Source of the DNA: ZC4RG35 sp964571765 | Lineage (GTDB): Bacteria > Actinomycetota > Acidimicrobiia > Spongiisociales > ZC4RG35 | Direction of reading: 5' to 3' | NCBI GenBank assembly: GCA_964571765.1 | Contig: CAZNDH010000003.1 | Location: forward strand, 1 to 64,000 | Length of the DNA: 64,000 bases | Shown here: positions 48,785 to 57,765 of the stretch, in pieces | Layout of the letters: each line of letters begins with the position of its first letter | How positions within the stretch are numbered: position 1 is the stretch's first letter | Made by a program: the position numbers and the translations under genes | The notes under the pieces: model-generated | The model's input: the letters and a program-made list of their open reading frames with translations, nothing else | Databases searched by the model: none | Told to the model about the DNA's origin: nothing

Positions 48785-50950
48785 TCAGCTCACGAACAGC
48801 CACTCGACGGCCTCGCCCAGCATCGACCGGATCTCCTCGCCGAGTGCGCCGTGATCGGTGAGCTCGGGGTCCGCCTCCACCAGGCCGAAGGCGTCCCTTC
48901 GTGCCGCGATCAGGGTGTCGAAGTCGTCGATGACATTGGCCAGCCTGAGGTCATGGACACCGGACTGACGGGTGCCGAACACGGTCCCCTGGCCCCTGAT
49001 CCGCAGATCGGCGTGGGCCAGCTCGAACCCGTCGGTGGTGCCAACCACCGCGGCGATACGCGCCTCGGCCTCCTCGGTCGTGGGGTCGGCGATGAGGAGG
49101 CACGTCCCCCGATGCTGGCCACGACCCACCCTCCCCCGAAGCTGGTGGAGTTGGCTGAGCCCGAACCGGTCGGCGTCCTCGATGACCATCACCGTGGCGT
49201 TGGGGACGTCGATGCCGACCTCGATCACGGTAGTGCTGACCAGGACCTGGATCTCTCCGGCTCGAAACGCCGCCATCACCCCTTCCTTTTCGGCCGGCCT
49301 CATCTGCCCGTGGATCAACTTCACCACCAGGTCGGAGAACACCGCCGACAGTCGCTGGTGCTCGGCGGTGGCAGAGGCCGCCGCCACCTTGTCACTGTCC
49401 TCGACCAAAGGGCAGACCACGAAGGCTTGGCGCCCGGCGGTCACCTCGTCGCGGATCACCTGCCAGGCGATCCCCTCCTCATGGCGGTTCAAGGCGCGGG
49501 TGGCCACCGGGGCTCTTCCCGGAGGCATCTCGTCGATGCTGGACACGTCGAGGTCGCCGTAGAGGGTCATCGAGATGGTCCGGGGAATGGGTGTGGCCGT
49601 CATGATGAGAAGGTCCGGGTCGACACCATCGGCTTTGTCCTTGAGCTGCACCCGTTGGGATACACCGAAGCGATGCTGCTCGTCGACCACCGCCACCCCA
49701 AGCCGGTGGAAGCTGACCCCCTCCTGGATCAGGGCATGGGTTCCCACCAACATGTCGACCCGCCCTTCGGCGGCGTCGGCGAGCAGAGTGGCCCGGCCGA
49801 TCGAAGGGTCGTAGTTCGCGGTGGCAGTGGAGCCGGTGAGCAGGGCGAGCCGGACCGCCGGGCCCTCACCGGCGAACAGGCTGTCCATTCCCAGCCTCTC
49901 CCCGACCCCAAAGGGCTCCGGGGACATGCCTGCCTCGGCGAGGAGGTGGGCCACACCCAGGAAGTGCTGTTCGGCGAGGACCTCGGTGGGCGCCATGATC
50001 GCCCCCTGCCAGCCTCCCTCGATTCCCTCGAGAAGGGCGGCCACGGCCACCACTGTCTTCCCCGACCCCACCTCACCCTGGAGAAGTCGGTGCATCGGGT
50101 TCGGGCTGCCCAAGTCGGCCCGGATCTCGCCGAGTACCCGTCGCTGGGCGTCGGTGAGCCGGTAGGGAAGACCCTGGAGCAGCCGGCCTGTCAGGCTTCC
50201 GTCAGGCTGGTGGGCGATCCCGTCGGCGTCCTCGATCCGCTTCCGCTTGCGTAGGGCGAGGGCAAGCTCGAGACGGAACAGCTCGTCGTAGACCAGGCGT
50301 CTACGGGCATGCTCGGCGTCAGCGATGGTCTTGGGGAAGTGGACGTTCCGGAAGGCCTCCTCCCGTGAAGTCAGGCCGTGAGCGGCCAGAAACTCGATTG
50401 GGACGGGGTCCTCGATGGGTAGCGACCGCTGCAGGGCGGAGGCCAGCCAGGGGACGAACTGTCCGGGCTTGATGTTCCCAACCTGGGAATGAACCGGGTG
50501 GATCAGGTCGGGCTCGCCTCCCTCGTCGACCTCCCCCTGGGCAAGCCTCCTCGCCTTGCGCACCCTGAGCTGGCGCTGACCGTTGAATGTGACGATCACC
50601 CCCGACAGGGCCATCCTGGTGCCCGGGGCCAACCCCTGCAGATATCGCTGGTTGAACCACACCGCGGTCAGGGTCCCCGTGCCGTCACTTATCACCGCCT
50701 CGGTGATAAGCAGGTTGCGTCGGGGTCGTCGCTCCCGCACCGAGCGGACCTCGCCGATGATCGTCACGTCGGAGCCCTTCTCGGCGGTGGCGATGGTGGC
50801 CCCCTCGCTCTCCACATATCGATGGGGGACGTGGTGGAGGAGATCGGCCACCGTCTCGATCCCCATCTTCGCCAGGGTCCGCGAGTGGGCCGGCCCGATC
50901 CCCTTGATCTCCTGGACCGAGCGGCGGGCGAGCTTGGCGAGGCTGGCCAT
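48785..50950 (-). CDS. recG: ATP-dependent DNA helicase RecG
   Basis: Remodels stalled forks and Holliday junctions. 721 residues: wedge/OB domain (VTIIGEVRSVRERRPRRNLL), helicase motifs PMHRLLQGEVGSGKTVVAVA (I), MAPTEVLAEQH (Ia), VAVVDEQHRFGV (II, DEQH), ATPIPRTISMTLYGDLDVS (III region), VSTTVIEVGIDVPNATVMVI (V) and QLRGRVGRGQHRGTCLL (VI). The ATG at 50950 sits 7 nt after TACCGT, and the residues encoded upstream are not conserved, so it is preferred to the start of the longer frame at 51034. Confidence 0.97.
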   Translation of the reverse strand: MASLAKLARRSVQEIKGIGPAHSRTLAKMGIETVADLLHHVPHRYVESEGATIATAEKGSDVTIIGEVRSVRERRPRRNLLITEAVISDGTGTLTAVWFNQRYLQGLAPGTRMALSGVIVTFNGQRQLRVRKARRLAQGEVDEGGEPDLIHPVHSQVGNIKPGQFVPWLASALQRSLPIEDPVPIEFLAAHGLTSREEAFRNVHFPKTIADAEHARRRLVYDELFRLELALALRKRKRIEDADGIAHQPDGSLTGRLLQGLPYRLTDAQRRVLGEIRADLGSPNPMHRLLQGEVGSGKTVVAVAALLEGIEGGWQGAIMAPTEVLAEQHFLGVAHLLAEAGMSPEPFGVGERLGMDSLFAGEGPAVRLALLTGSTATANYDPSIGRATLLADAAEGRVDMLVGTHALIQEGVSFHRLGVAVVDEQHRFGVSQRVQLKDKADGVDPDLLIMTATPIPRTISMTLYGDLDVSSIDEMPPGRAPVATRALNRHEEGIAWQVIRDEVTAGRQAFVVCPLVEDSDKVAAASATAEHQRLSAVFSDLVVKLIHGQMRPAEKEGVMAAFRAGEIQVLVSTTVIEVGIDVPNATVMVIEDADRFGLSQLHQLRGRVGRGQHRGTCLLIADPTTEEAEARIAAVVGTTDGFELAHADLRIRGQGTVFGTRQSGVHDLRLANVIDDFDTLIAARRDAFGLVEADPELTDHGALGEEIRSMLGEAVEWLFVS

Positions 50951-50957
50951 AGGACCC

Positions 50958-50963
50958 ACGGTA
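50958..50963 (-). promoter_or_regulatory. -10 hexamer of a leaderless recG promoter
   Basis: TACCGT on the minus strand, 7 nt before the recG ATG. Confidence 0.5.
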
Positions 50964-51090
50964 CCGGCCTGGTGTGATCGAGCCGGCAACCCGGTCAAGT
51001 GGGCCTTTGGGGCGGCACCGGCTACCATTGCCAATCGTTCGGGGTGACCCGACTCCCCTCAGGTTTTGCGACCACACCAGGAGTTTCGCC

Positions 51091-51279
51091 ATGTCTTACA
51101 GATGCGAGATCTGCGGCAAGGAGCCGAGCTACGGCCGTACCGTCAGCTTCTCCCACAAACGCAACAGTCGCCGCTGGCTGCCCAACATCCAGAGGATCCG
51201 GGTCAAACACGGGTCCAACACCCGTCGCGCCCGGGTATGCACCTCGTGTATCCGTGCCGGCAAGGTGGTCAAGTCCTGA
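51091..51279 (+). CDS. rpmB: 50S ribosomal protein L28
   Basis: A 62-residue L28: SYRCEICGKEPSYGRTVSFS, HKRNSRRWLPNIQRIRVKHG and RARVCTSCIRAGKVVKS. The two CxxC pairs make it the zinc-binding (C+) form. An AGGAG ribosome binding site lies 8 nt before the ATG. The divergent arrangement with recG is common. The stop overlaps the start of the next small gene (TGATG). Confidence 0.96.
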   Translation: MSYRCEICGKEPSYGRTVSFSHKRNSRRWLPNIQRIRVKHGSNTRRARVCTSCIRAGKVVKS

Positions 51280-51494
51280 TGGACCAGGGAGTGGTCAAGT
51301 CATACGACCCGGTGACCGGTATCGGCGTCGTGGTCCGCGAGCGCGACCGCTCCGAGGCTTACCTCCGACCCGGCTCGCTGGAAGACTCGGTGTTCCGTAC
51401 CTTGCGGCAGGGCCAGCGGCTTCTCTACGACACCGTCGAGGAGGACGGCCGCCACTTCATAACCACTGTCCGGCTCGGCCAGGACGGTTACTGA
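51279..51494 (+). CDS. small cold-shock-domain-like protein (71 aa)
   Basis: The sequence DQGVVKSYDPVTGIGVVVRE at the N-terminus resembles the first strands of a cold-shock domain (G-x-V-K-x-Y/W-x-x-x-x-G-x-G), followed by AYLRPGSLEDSVFRTLRQGQ and LLYDTVEEDGRHFITTVRLG. The aromatic RNP1 and RNP2 motifs are weak, so nucleic-acid binding is only probable. It is translationally coupled to rpmB by a TGATG overlap, which suggests a ribosome- or RNA-linked role. Confidence 0.75.
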   Translation: MDQGVVKSYDPVTGIGVVVRERDRSEAYLRPGSLEDSVFRTLRQGQRLLYDTVEEDGRHFITTVRLGQDGY

Positions 51495-51567
51495 TCTCTC
51501 CGACCGGCCCCGCCTCCGATCGATTCCACTAGTGTCGCCGCGCCACATCGAGCGATAGGAGGCTCAG

Positions 51568-51801
51568 TTGGTGCAGGCGTATGTCCTGATACAGACGGAG
51601 GTCGGCAAGGCCGCCGTCGTGGCAGAGCAAGTTAGGGGGATCCCCGGCGTGGAGAGCGCCGATGACGTGACCGGGCCCTATGACGTGATCGTCAAAGCGA
51701 GCAGCGAGGACGTCGACTCCCTGGGCAAGCTGGTGGTCGCCAAGATCCAGGCGGTCGACGGGATCACCCGGACCCTCACCTGCCCGGTGGTGCACCTCTA
51801 G
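51568..51801 (+). CDS. Lrp/AsnC ligand-binding (RAM) domain protein, stand-alone
   Basis: A 77-residue protein, VQAYVLIQTEVGKAAVVAEQ then IPGVESADDVTGPYDVIVKA, that equals the C-terminal RAM domain of Lrp/AsnC regulators without the helix-turn-helix. Such single-domain proteins assemble into rings and may bind amino acids. The TTG start reproduces the MVQAY N-terminus I recall from other actinobacterial members and has AGGAGG 5 nt upstream. The ligand is unknown. Confidence 0.9.
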   Translation: MVQAYVLIQTEVGKAAVVAEQVRGIPGVESADDVTGPYDVIVKASSEDVDSLGKLVVAKIQAVDGITRTLTCPVVHL

Positions 51802-51829
51802 GGGGCCCCCAACCCGGGCGAGACCGGCC

Positions 51830-52906
51830 TCAACCCAATTTCGAGGCGATGGCACCGGCGCTGCGGAGCGCCGTCCCATCGCTGCCCGCCACCGAGAACA
51901 GCCGCGTCGGGGTGGCCACCGCTTCAGCCACCATGTCCTCGAAGAGCTGCCTCCTGTCCAGGGGAGGGTCGATCCACAGGTAGGCGGCCATCGACCCGGG
52001 AATGGTGTTCACCTCGTTGACGAACACCTCCCCGTCCTTGGCCAGGAAGTCGATGCGGGCTATCCCCCGTAAGGCGGCGACGCCTACGACCCGATGGGCG
52101 AGACGATGGATCTCGGCTTCGAGGCGGTGGTCGATGACCGCGGGCAGCTCACGCCCACCACTGACCTCGCCACCCCACGCCAGGTATTTCTGGTCGTAGG
52201 AGTAGATCCCACCTCCCGAGCGGGCCGGCGCCTCGATGGCCGACAGCTCCACCCCGGGATGGGTCCGCACCGCCAGCTGGAGGTCGCGACTCCCACCGAG
52301 GAAGGGCTCGACCACCGCCCCCTGGTCGAGGAAAACGGAGGTCTTCTTCAGGGCGAGTACCGTGGCCCAGTCATCGGCCACCTCGATGCCGATCGAGGAG
52401 CCGCCGAACCGCGGCTTCACTATGAAGGGGGCAGGAAAGGCCGGGGCGCCCTCGTCGCCGGTGGCAACCAGGGCACGAGGCAGCGTGGGAAGCCCGGCCG
52501 CCCCCATGACGGCACCAAAGGCGAGCTTGTCCATACCCAGCGCCGAGGCCGGTTGGCCGGGACCGGTGTAGCGCAACCCAGCGAGGTCGAGGAGGCCCTG
52601 AAAGGTGCCGTCCTCCCCGGGGCCCCCGTGACAGGCGATGACCACCGCCGACGGGCCGATCGGCTTGCGCTTGTAGACGAACCCCTGCCCGGGAGCAGCC
52701 ACGAACCCCGCCTCGCGAGCCTTGCGGGGAACGCCGTCCGCGAAGTCGGCGGCCTCCAGACCCGCCTCGACCAGGTACCACTCCCCCGCCTTCGACCAGT
52801 AGACAACATCGACGTCGACCAGGGCCCGGGCCACCTGGAGCCCGGTGAGGATGGAGATGTCGTGTTCGTCTGAAGGCCCACCGAACACCACCAGGGGCCG
52901 GCTCAT
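51830..52906 (-). CDS. ddl: D-alanine--D-alanine ligase
   Basis: Makes the D-Ala-D-Ala dipeptide of peptidoglycan precursors. 358 residues: LVVFGGPSDEHDISILTGLQ, SAVVIACHGGPGEDGTFQGL, the ATP-grasp PFIVKPRFGGSSIGIEVADD, GAVVEPFLGGSRDLQLAVR and the metal-binding GIARIDFLAKDGEVFVNEVN followed by TIPGSMAAYLW. The ATG at 52906 gives a family-like N-terminus. It lies 10 bp after the MurF-like gene, so the dipeptide producer and user are encoded together. Confidence 0.95.
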   Translation of the reverse strand: MSRPLVVFGGPSDEHDISILTGLQVARALVDVDVVYWSKAGEWYLVEAGLEAADFADGVPRKAREAGFVAAPGQGFVYKRKPIGPSAVVIACHGGPGEDGTFQGLLDLAGLRYTGPGQPASALGMDKLAFGAVMGAAGLPTLPRALVATGDEGAPAFPAPFIVKPRFGGSSIGIEVADDWATVLALKKTSVFLDQGAVVEPFLGGSRDLQLAVRTHPGVELSAIEAPARSGGGIYSYDQKYLAWGGEVSGGRELPAVIDHRLEAEIHRLAHRVVGVAALRGIARIDFLAKDGEVFVNEVNTIPGSMAAYLWIDPPLDRRQLFEDMVAEAVATPTRLFSVAGSDGTALRSAGAIASKLG

Positions 52907-52916
52907 CTGATCTGTC

Positions 52917-54398
52917 TCACGGGTAATGGTCCGGTAGGTCGTTCTCGTAGAGGACCGCATCGCCGGGCCCGAGGTTGGCCCGGGCCCAGGACACTGCCTT
53001 CTCTCTCGATCCGACGACGGTAACCGAGGCGGAGCCCTTCTCGGCGCCTTCGAGGAGTGCCCGGCGGTTGGTCCGACCCACCACTACCAAGTGGTCGGCC
53101 ACCGCCGATGCCGCCTCGGCGAAGCTGCGGTTCTCCGCGGCCTGCCTCGGCCCCAGCTCCACCATGCCCGGGGTGATCACCGCCCTGGTCCCGCCGTGCT
53201 GGGCGAGGACGCCCAACGCTCGTGCCGCCCCGGCAGGATTGGAGTTGAACGTGTCGTCGATGACGGTGAACCCGGCGGCACCCGTGGTCACCGTCTGGCG
53301 GTGTTCAGTAGCGGGGAGACCGCCGAGACGCTCGGTGATCTCCTCCACGGTCAACCCCAGCGCCTGGGCCACCCCCACGGCGACTGCCAGATTGCAGGGA
53401 AAGATCCTATCGGGGATCAGGGCGACCTCTTCTCCATCCACGAACAGGCGACCTTCGTCTACCCGGACTGCCCCGGTCTCCCCGCTGGACACTTCGATGA
53501 TCTCCATGGAGCCCCCACGTTCGGAGGCCAGCCGGGCGAGCAGGGGATGGTCGGTGCAGATCACCCCCACCCGGGCGCCGTCGAGGATCTCCGACTTTGC
53601 GGAGACGGTCCGATCCTCGGTCTTGAACCGCTCCAGGTGGACCGGACCCAGCGAGATGATCGCCGCAACCGCCGGCTTGACCCATCGGCACATGTCGGCG
53701 ATCTCGCCGGGGCCGTAGGTGCCCATCTCGGCGACGAACACCTCGGTCCCCGGAGTCAGGTTCTCGTTGATCGCCCGTGCCAGACCCAGGCGGTTGTTGA
53801 ACGAGGCAGGGGTGGCCACCACCCGCCGGGAGCCGGACAGAAGGTGGGTGATGTACCCCTTGGTCGTGGTCTTGCCGTATGAGCCGGTGACCGCCACCAC
53901 CTCGGGCCCCACCGCGGCCAGTTTGCGGGCCGCGCGGTTCACCCACCTCGACCCCAGGGCCCGCTCCAGGGGTGCCAGCGCCACCAAGGAGGAGTCCACT
54001 GCCGCCGGGACCACCAGGGGGGCCAGCGCCACCACCACCGCCACATCGAGGAGGGCCCCTCCGACCAAGAGAACGGTCAGGAGCGATGCGGAGCCGGCGG
54101 CCACCCTGCGCAGCCGGGGCGTCCACGCCAGGGATGAGGTCCTCCCGCGCACTCCCAGGCCGGTGGGGCCTACCTGGGCTCCGGCTGAGAGAAACCCCGG
54201 CCACAAGGCCCACACCGAGCCGAGCACCCCGAGCAGGCCCACCACGGCCAGGGCGAGATTGGTCGTCGAGCTAGACCACCAGCGAAACGCAAACCGGCTC
54301 ACCACTGGCAGGTAGTGCTCCCGCTGGGCCACCCGGAGCCATCGCAGGGACGCCGGCACCGAAGCCGCGCCGCAAACGAGGGCCAGCCACCAGATCAA
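52917..54398 (-). CDS. MurF-like Mur ligase with N-terminal transmembrane domain
   Basis: A 493-residue protein. The first ~135 residues form about three membrane segments (LIWWLALVCGAASVPASLRW; TNLALAVVGLLGVLGSVWAL; LTVLLVGGALLDVAVVVALA). The rest is a MurF-type ligase: ATP loop VAVTGSYGKTTTKGYITHLL, ATPASFNNRLGLARAINENL, EVFVAEMGTYGPGEIADMCR, AIISLGPVHLERF, TEHRQTVTTGAAGFTVIDDT then FNSNPAGAARAL. It lacks the soluble N-terminal UDP-binding domain of normal MurF. The TTG start at 54398 overlaps the stop of the hydrolase gene. With ddl next door, D-Ala-D-Ala ligation to a muropeptide or related precursor at the membrane is the likely role. Confidence 0.85.
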   Translation of the reverse strand: MIWWLALVCGAASVPASLRWLRVAQREHYLPVVSRFAFRWWSSSTTNLALAVVGLLGVLGSVWALWPGFLSAGAQVGPTGLGVRGRTSSLAWTPRLRRVAAGSASLLTVLLVGGALLDVAVVVALAPLVVPAAVDSSLVALAPLERALGSRWVNRAARKLAAVGPEVVAVTGSYGKTTTKGYITHLLSGSRRVVATPASFNNRLGLARAINENLTPGTEVFVAEMGTYGPGEIADMCRWVKPAVAAIISLGPVHLERFKTEDRTVSAKSEILDGARVGVICTDHPLLARLASERGGSMEIIEVSSGETGAVRVDEGRLFVDGEEVALIPDRIFPCNLAVAVGVAQALGLTVEEITERLGGLPATEHRQTVTTGAAGFTVIDDTFNSNPAGAARALGVLAQHGGTRAVITPGMVELGPRQAAENRSFAEAASAVADHLVVVGRTNRRALLEGAEKGSASVTVVGSREKAVSWARANLGPGDAVLYENDLPDHYP

Positions 54399-55138
54399 CC
54401 CATCATCCTCTCGACCTCGGTCCGCAGCCTCGCCGGCGCCTCCAGAGGAAGCAGGTGACCTGCCCCTTCGACCACCACCAGCTCCACCGGGCGTCCCGCG
54501 GCCCACCTGATTGTCATGGCGCGCTCGGCGACGGCCAGGGGCACCTCGCGATCCTCGGCTCCCCAGAGCATCGTCACCGGAGCGGTCACCTCCCTCAACT
54601 GGTCCTCATAGGACTCGGCGATCACCTTCACCAGTACCTGACGCATGATGCCTGTGGTGGCCCGATAGTCGGCCGAGCCCCGTCGCCTCCTCTCCCTCTC
54701 CAGGCGCTCGTCGGAAACCAATCCCCACCGATTGAGGACACGGACCACTCGATACCCCGGCTTGGGCCGGGATGGAGGGCTCGTCCGCAACACCGGTACA
54801 CCGGTGAGGACCACCCCGGCGGCCAACTCCGGGAAACGGTGGGCGATGAGAAGGGCCACCCGGCCCCCGAACGAATGACCAACCAGGACTGTAGGCCCAT
54901 CGAATTCGGCGAGCATCTGAGCGACAATCCCGGCGTAGCCCTCTGCCCCGATCACCTCTCCCGGTGGAGGGGTGGCCCCGAACCCGGGGAGGTCGGGCGC
55001 CAGTGCGGGCAGACCATTGAGGCTGGGACCGAAGTCTGCACCCCGACGACCCCAGCCATGGAGGGCAAGGATGCGCGGAGCCGTCTCACCGAAGACCTCG
55101 GCGAAGAGGGCACCGTTTGCGAACGACCTCAAAGCCAA
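54395..55138 (-). CDS. alpha/beta hydrolase
   Basis: A 247-residue hydrolase: RILALHGWGRRGADFGPSLN (oxyanion region), APDLPGFGATPPPGE, the nucleophile elbow VLVGHSFGGRVALLIAHRF (G-H-S-F-G-G), the acid in MLWGAEDREVPLAVAER and the catalytic His in VVEGAGHLLPLEAPARLR. The substrate is unknown. The TTG at 55138 with GAGG 7 nt upstream is the best start; the longer open frame is antisense to the histidine kinase gene. It is coupled to the MurF-like gene by overlap. Confidence 0.88.
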   Translation of the reverse strand: MALRSFANGALFAEVFGETAPRILALHGWGRRGADFGPSLNGLPALAPDLPGFGATPPPGEVIGAEGYAGIVAQMLAEFDGPTVLVGHSFGGRVALLIAHRFPELAAGVVLTGVPVLRTSPPSRPKPGYRVVRVLNRWGLVSDERLERERRRRGSADYRATTGIMRQVLVKVIAESYEDQLREVTAPVTMLWGAEDREVPLAVAERAMTIRWAAGRPVELVVVEGAGHLLPLEAPARLRTEVERMMG

Positions 55139-55186
55139 GATCAATCCTCGATCAGGTGGCCGAATCAGCCGAGAATAACGGGAGTA

Positions 55187-56980
55187 ATGCTCGATCCAAT
55201 GAACGCCGAGATCACCCAGCCCACGGTGCACGAGGCCATGGCCCGCTTCCGGGCCTCCCTCTTGCGCCGCGCCTCGGCGGTGGCATGGATCATCCTCATC
55301 ATCATCGGGGCCCAGGCGGTGCGAAACGAGGTCTACGCCGAACAAACCTTCTACGTGCCGATGATCGGCCTGGCCACCCTCCTGGTCCTGTCCACCGCTG
55401 CCCGCTGGGAGCGCCCGATCGCCACCCGGGCCGCCCCATGGCTGCTCTGCGGTTGGATGATCTCGCTGATCACCGGGGTCACCGCACTGGGGACCATCCC
55501 CTCCCTCGAGGCGACCGCCCAACCGATCCTCTTCGGGCTGGCGGCAATCTCCGGCCTCCTCCTGGTGTGGTGGGCGCATGCCTTCGTCACGGTGGCGATC
55601 GGGCTGGCGATCACCTACCTGGCGTTCACCGTCGGCGATGTCGATGCCATCGCCGGGGTGGTCGCTCCCCTGCTCACGGTGGCGGTGGTTGCCGCGGCCA
55701 CAGCCATAGTGGGCTTCGAGTTCGAGAAGGAGGCGCTGGTGTCGGCAGGCAAGGAGAACATGCTCGAGCAACAGCGCCTCGACTTCGAGCGTCTCTACGC
55801 GGTGAGCGCCACCCTGGCCCGGGCGGAGTCGCTGGCTGAGATAGTCCCCCACCTGGTGGGGACAATCTGCAAGTACCTCGATGCCCAGGTGGGGGTGGTC
55901 CTGCTCAACGACGAAAACATGAACCGCCTCAGGGTGATGAGCCCGATATGGGTCAACGGCTACCCCATCGACACCGAGGAGACCACCGTCGACATCAACG
56001 CCCCCAGTGTTGTAGCCCAGACCTACCGGGCGGCCAAGCCGATCTACGTGAAGCGCGTGGACGAGTCCTCAGACTCCCATGTCCTCCTCAGGGAGCTGGG
56101 CTTGAAGCAGGCCCTGGTCGCCCCACTCAAGGTGGAGTCGATGCGGGTGGGGGCGATCGTGGTCGGGGATCCCTTCGAGGGCGACTTCACCGAAGACCAG
56201 CTCGAGCAGCTCGGCTCGTTGGCAGCCCCCGCCGGGTTGGTCCTCAGCCAGATCGGCCGTTACGAGGCCCAGGCGGAGATGACCCGCCGTCTCGAAGAGG
56301 TGGCCCAGATGAAGTCGGACTTCGTCTCCACGGTGAGCCACGAGCTTCGCAGCCCGCTGACCTCGATCATCGGCTCGCTCGATACGGTGAACCGCCCCGA
56401 ACTGGCCCCTCACGAGCCCACCTCACAGCAGCTCCTTCTCTCCGCTCGCCGTCAGGCGGGACGGCTCCAGCGTCTCATCGAGGACCTGTTGGTGGTGTCC
56501 AGGATCGACCGGGGGGCGATACCGGTCGAACTTGAGCCGATCCCCCTCAAGGAGATCTTCGACGAGGTCAACCGGGTGGTCGCCATCGAGCCCGCCATCA
56601 CCATCGAGCCCCCAGACACCACCGTCGAGGCCGACCGCGACCATCTCACCCGGGTGCTGATCAACCTGGTGGAGAACGCAGCCAAGTACGCCCCGGACAG
56701 CCCGGTCGAGCTCTACGGGTGGCAGCGGGGACGCCGGGCCTTCATGGCGGTGGTCGATCACGGTCCGGGCATCCCCGAGGACCAGCGGGAGCGGGTCTTC
56801 GAGAGGTTCACCCAGCTCGACCAGTCCGACACCCGTTCCCGCGGGGGCACCGGCCTGGGGCTCTCCATCGTCAAGAGCCTCACCGAGGTGATGCAGGGCA
56901 CGGTGAGGATCGAGTCCACCGAAGGCGGCGGTGCCACCTTCGTCATCGAGCTTCCCCTGGCTGCGATGAGCTCGGTCTAG
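55187..56980 (+). CDS. membrane sensor histidine kinase with GAF domain
   Basis: A 597-residue sensor. Six or so hydrophobic segments occupy residues about 25-180 (VAWIILIIIGAQAV, FYVPMIGLATLLVLSTAA, PWLLCGWMISLITGVTALG, ILFGLAAISGLLLVWWAHAF, VTVAIGLAITYLAF, VVAPLLTVAVVAAATAIVGF). A GAF-like domain follows (about 215-370), then the HisKA domain with SDFVSTVSHELRSPLTSIIG (phospho-accepting His) and the ATPase with NLVENAAKYAPDSP, DHGPGIPEDQRERVFERF and GGTGLGLSIVKSLTEVMQ. No response regulator gene is adjacent, so it is an orphan kinase. ATG 55187 or 55199 could be the start. Confidence 0.9.
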   Translation: MLDPMNAEITQPTVHEAMARFRASLLRRASAVAWIILIIIGAQAVRNEVYAEQTFYVPMIGLATLLVLSTAARWERPIATRAAPWLLCGWMISLITGVTALGTIPSLEATAQPILFGLAAISGLLLVWWAHAFVTVAIGLAITYLAFTVGDVDAIAGVVAPLLTVAVVAAATAIVGFEFEKEALVSAGKENMLEQQRLDFERLYAVSATLARAESLAEIVPHLVGTICKYLDAQVGVVLLNDENMNRLRVMSPIWVNGYPIDTEETTVDINAPSVVAQTYRAAKPIYVKRVDESSDSHVLLRELGLKQALVAPLKVESMRVGAIVVGDPFEGDFTEDQLEQLGSLAAPAGLVLSQIGRYEAQAEMTRRLEEVAQMKSDFVSTVSHELRSPLTSIIGSLDTVNRPELAPHEPTSQQLLLSARRQAGRLQRLIEDLLVVSRIDRGAIPVELEPIPLKEIFDEVNRVVAIEPAITIEPPDTTVEADRDHLTRVLINLVENAAKYAPDSPVELYGWQRGRRAFMAVVDHGPGIPEDQRERVFERFTQLDQSDTRSRGGTGLGLSIVKSLTEVMQGTVRIESTEGGGATFVIELPLAAMSSV

Positions 56981-57765
56981 GCCTCGGAAGCCGGGCCTGC
57001 GGCCACGGCGTGGAAGCCACCATCGACGTGGATGATCTCGCCGGTGGTCATCGGTGCCCAGTCACTGAGGAGGACACAGACCATGCGGGCAACCGGGTCG
57101 GGGTTCGAAGTGTCCCAGGCCAGCGGGGACCGCTCCGCCCATACCTGGTCGAACCGCTCGAAACCAGGGATCGACTTTGCCGCCACGGTGCTCAGCGGGC
57201 CTGCAGAGACCGCGTTCACCCGGACCCGGTAGCGCCCCAGGTCGCGGGCGAGGTATCGGGTGACGCTCTGCAGCGCTGACTTGGCCACCCCCATCCAGTC
57301 GTAGGCAGGCCAGGCTTGGGTGTTGTCGAAGTCCATGGCGACCAGAGAGCCTCCACCGGCCTCCTCCATCAGCGGCAACAGGGCGACGGCGAGTGTCTTG
57401 TAGGAGAACGCCGAAGTGACGAAGGCGGTCTGCGCCGACTCCACAGGGGTGCTGAGGAAGTTGCCCCCCAAGGCGTCGGCCGGGGCGAAGGCAATGGCAT
57501 GGAGGGCCCCGTCGATCATCCCCCACCGGTCGGTCAGGTCGGCCACCAGGTTGTCGACGTGGGTCGGGTCATTGATGTCGAGCTCGAGGACGTCACACGG
57601 GGTGGGCAGACGTTGGGCTGCTCGCTCGGTGAGACGTAGACCCCGCCCGAACCCGGTGATGACGATCTCGGCCCCCTCCTCCTGGGCGATCCGAGAGGTG
57701 TGCCAGGCTATGGAATCATCGGTGAGCACCCCGGTGATCAGCAGCTTCTTGCCCTCGAGCAACAT
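56977..57765 (-). CDS. fabI: enoyl-[acyl-carrier-protein] reductase (NADH), InhA/FabI type
   Basis: Last reduction of fatty-acid elongation. 262 residues: MLLEGKKLLITGVLTDDSIA at the N-terminal NADH site, HAIAFAPADALGGNFL, and PAYDWMGVAKSALQSVTRYL with Tyr-x2-Met-x3-Lys spacing like mycobacterial InhA, then VNAVSAGPLSTVAAKSIPGF. The close similarity of the active-site segment to InhA indicates the actinobacterial subtype. The ATG at 57765 overlaps the stop of the membrane gene upstream. The 3' end overlaps the kinase gene by 4 bp. Confidence 0.95.
   Translation of the reverse strand: MLLEGKKLLITGVLTDDSIAWHTSRIAQEEGAEIVITGFGRGLRLTERAAQRLPTPCDVLELDINDPTHVDNLVADLTDRWGMIDGALHAIAFAPADALGGNFLSTPVESAQTAFVTSAFSYKTLAVALLPLMEEAGGGSLVAMDFDNTQAWPAYDWMGVAKSALQSVTRYLARDLGRYRVRVNAVSAGPLSTVAAKSIPGFERFDQVWAERSPLAWDTSNPDPVARMVCVLLSDWAPMTTGEIIHVDGGFHAVAAGPASEA

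Noticed and set aside
51801..51810. GGGGGCCCCC palindrome after the RAM-domain gene as a terminator
   Set aside because: It has no loop and no T-run, and GC-only palindromes of this length are expected by chance here.
54455..55186. Long upstream extension of the histidine kinase reading frame
   Set aside because: It is exactly antisense to the alpha/beta hydrolase gene, has no family resemblance and contains no start signal; in GC-rich DNA such open antisense frames are common.
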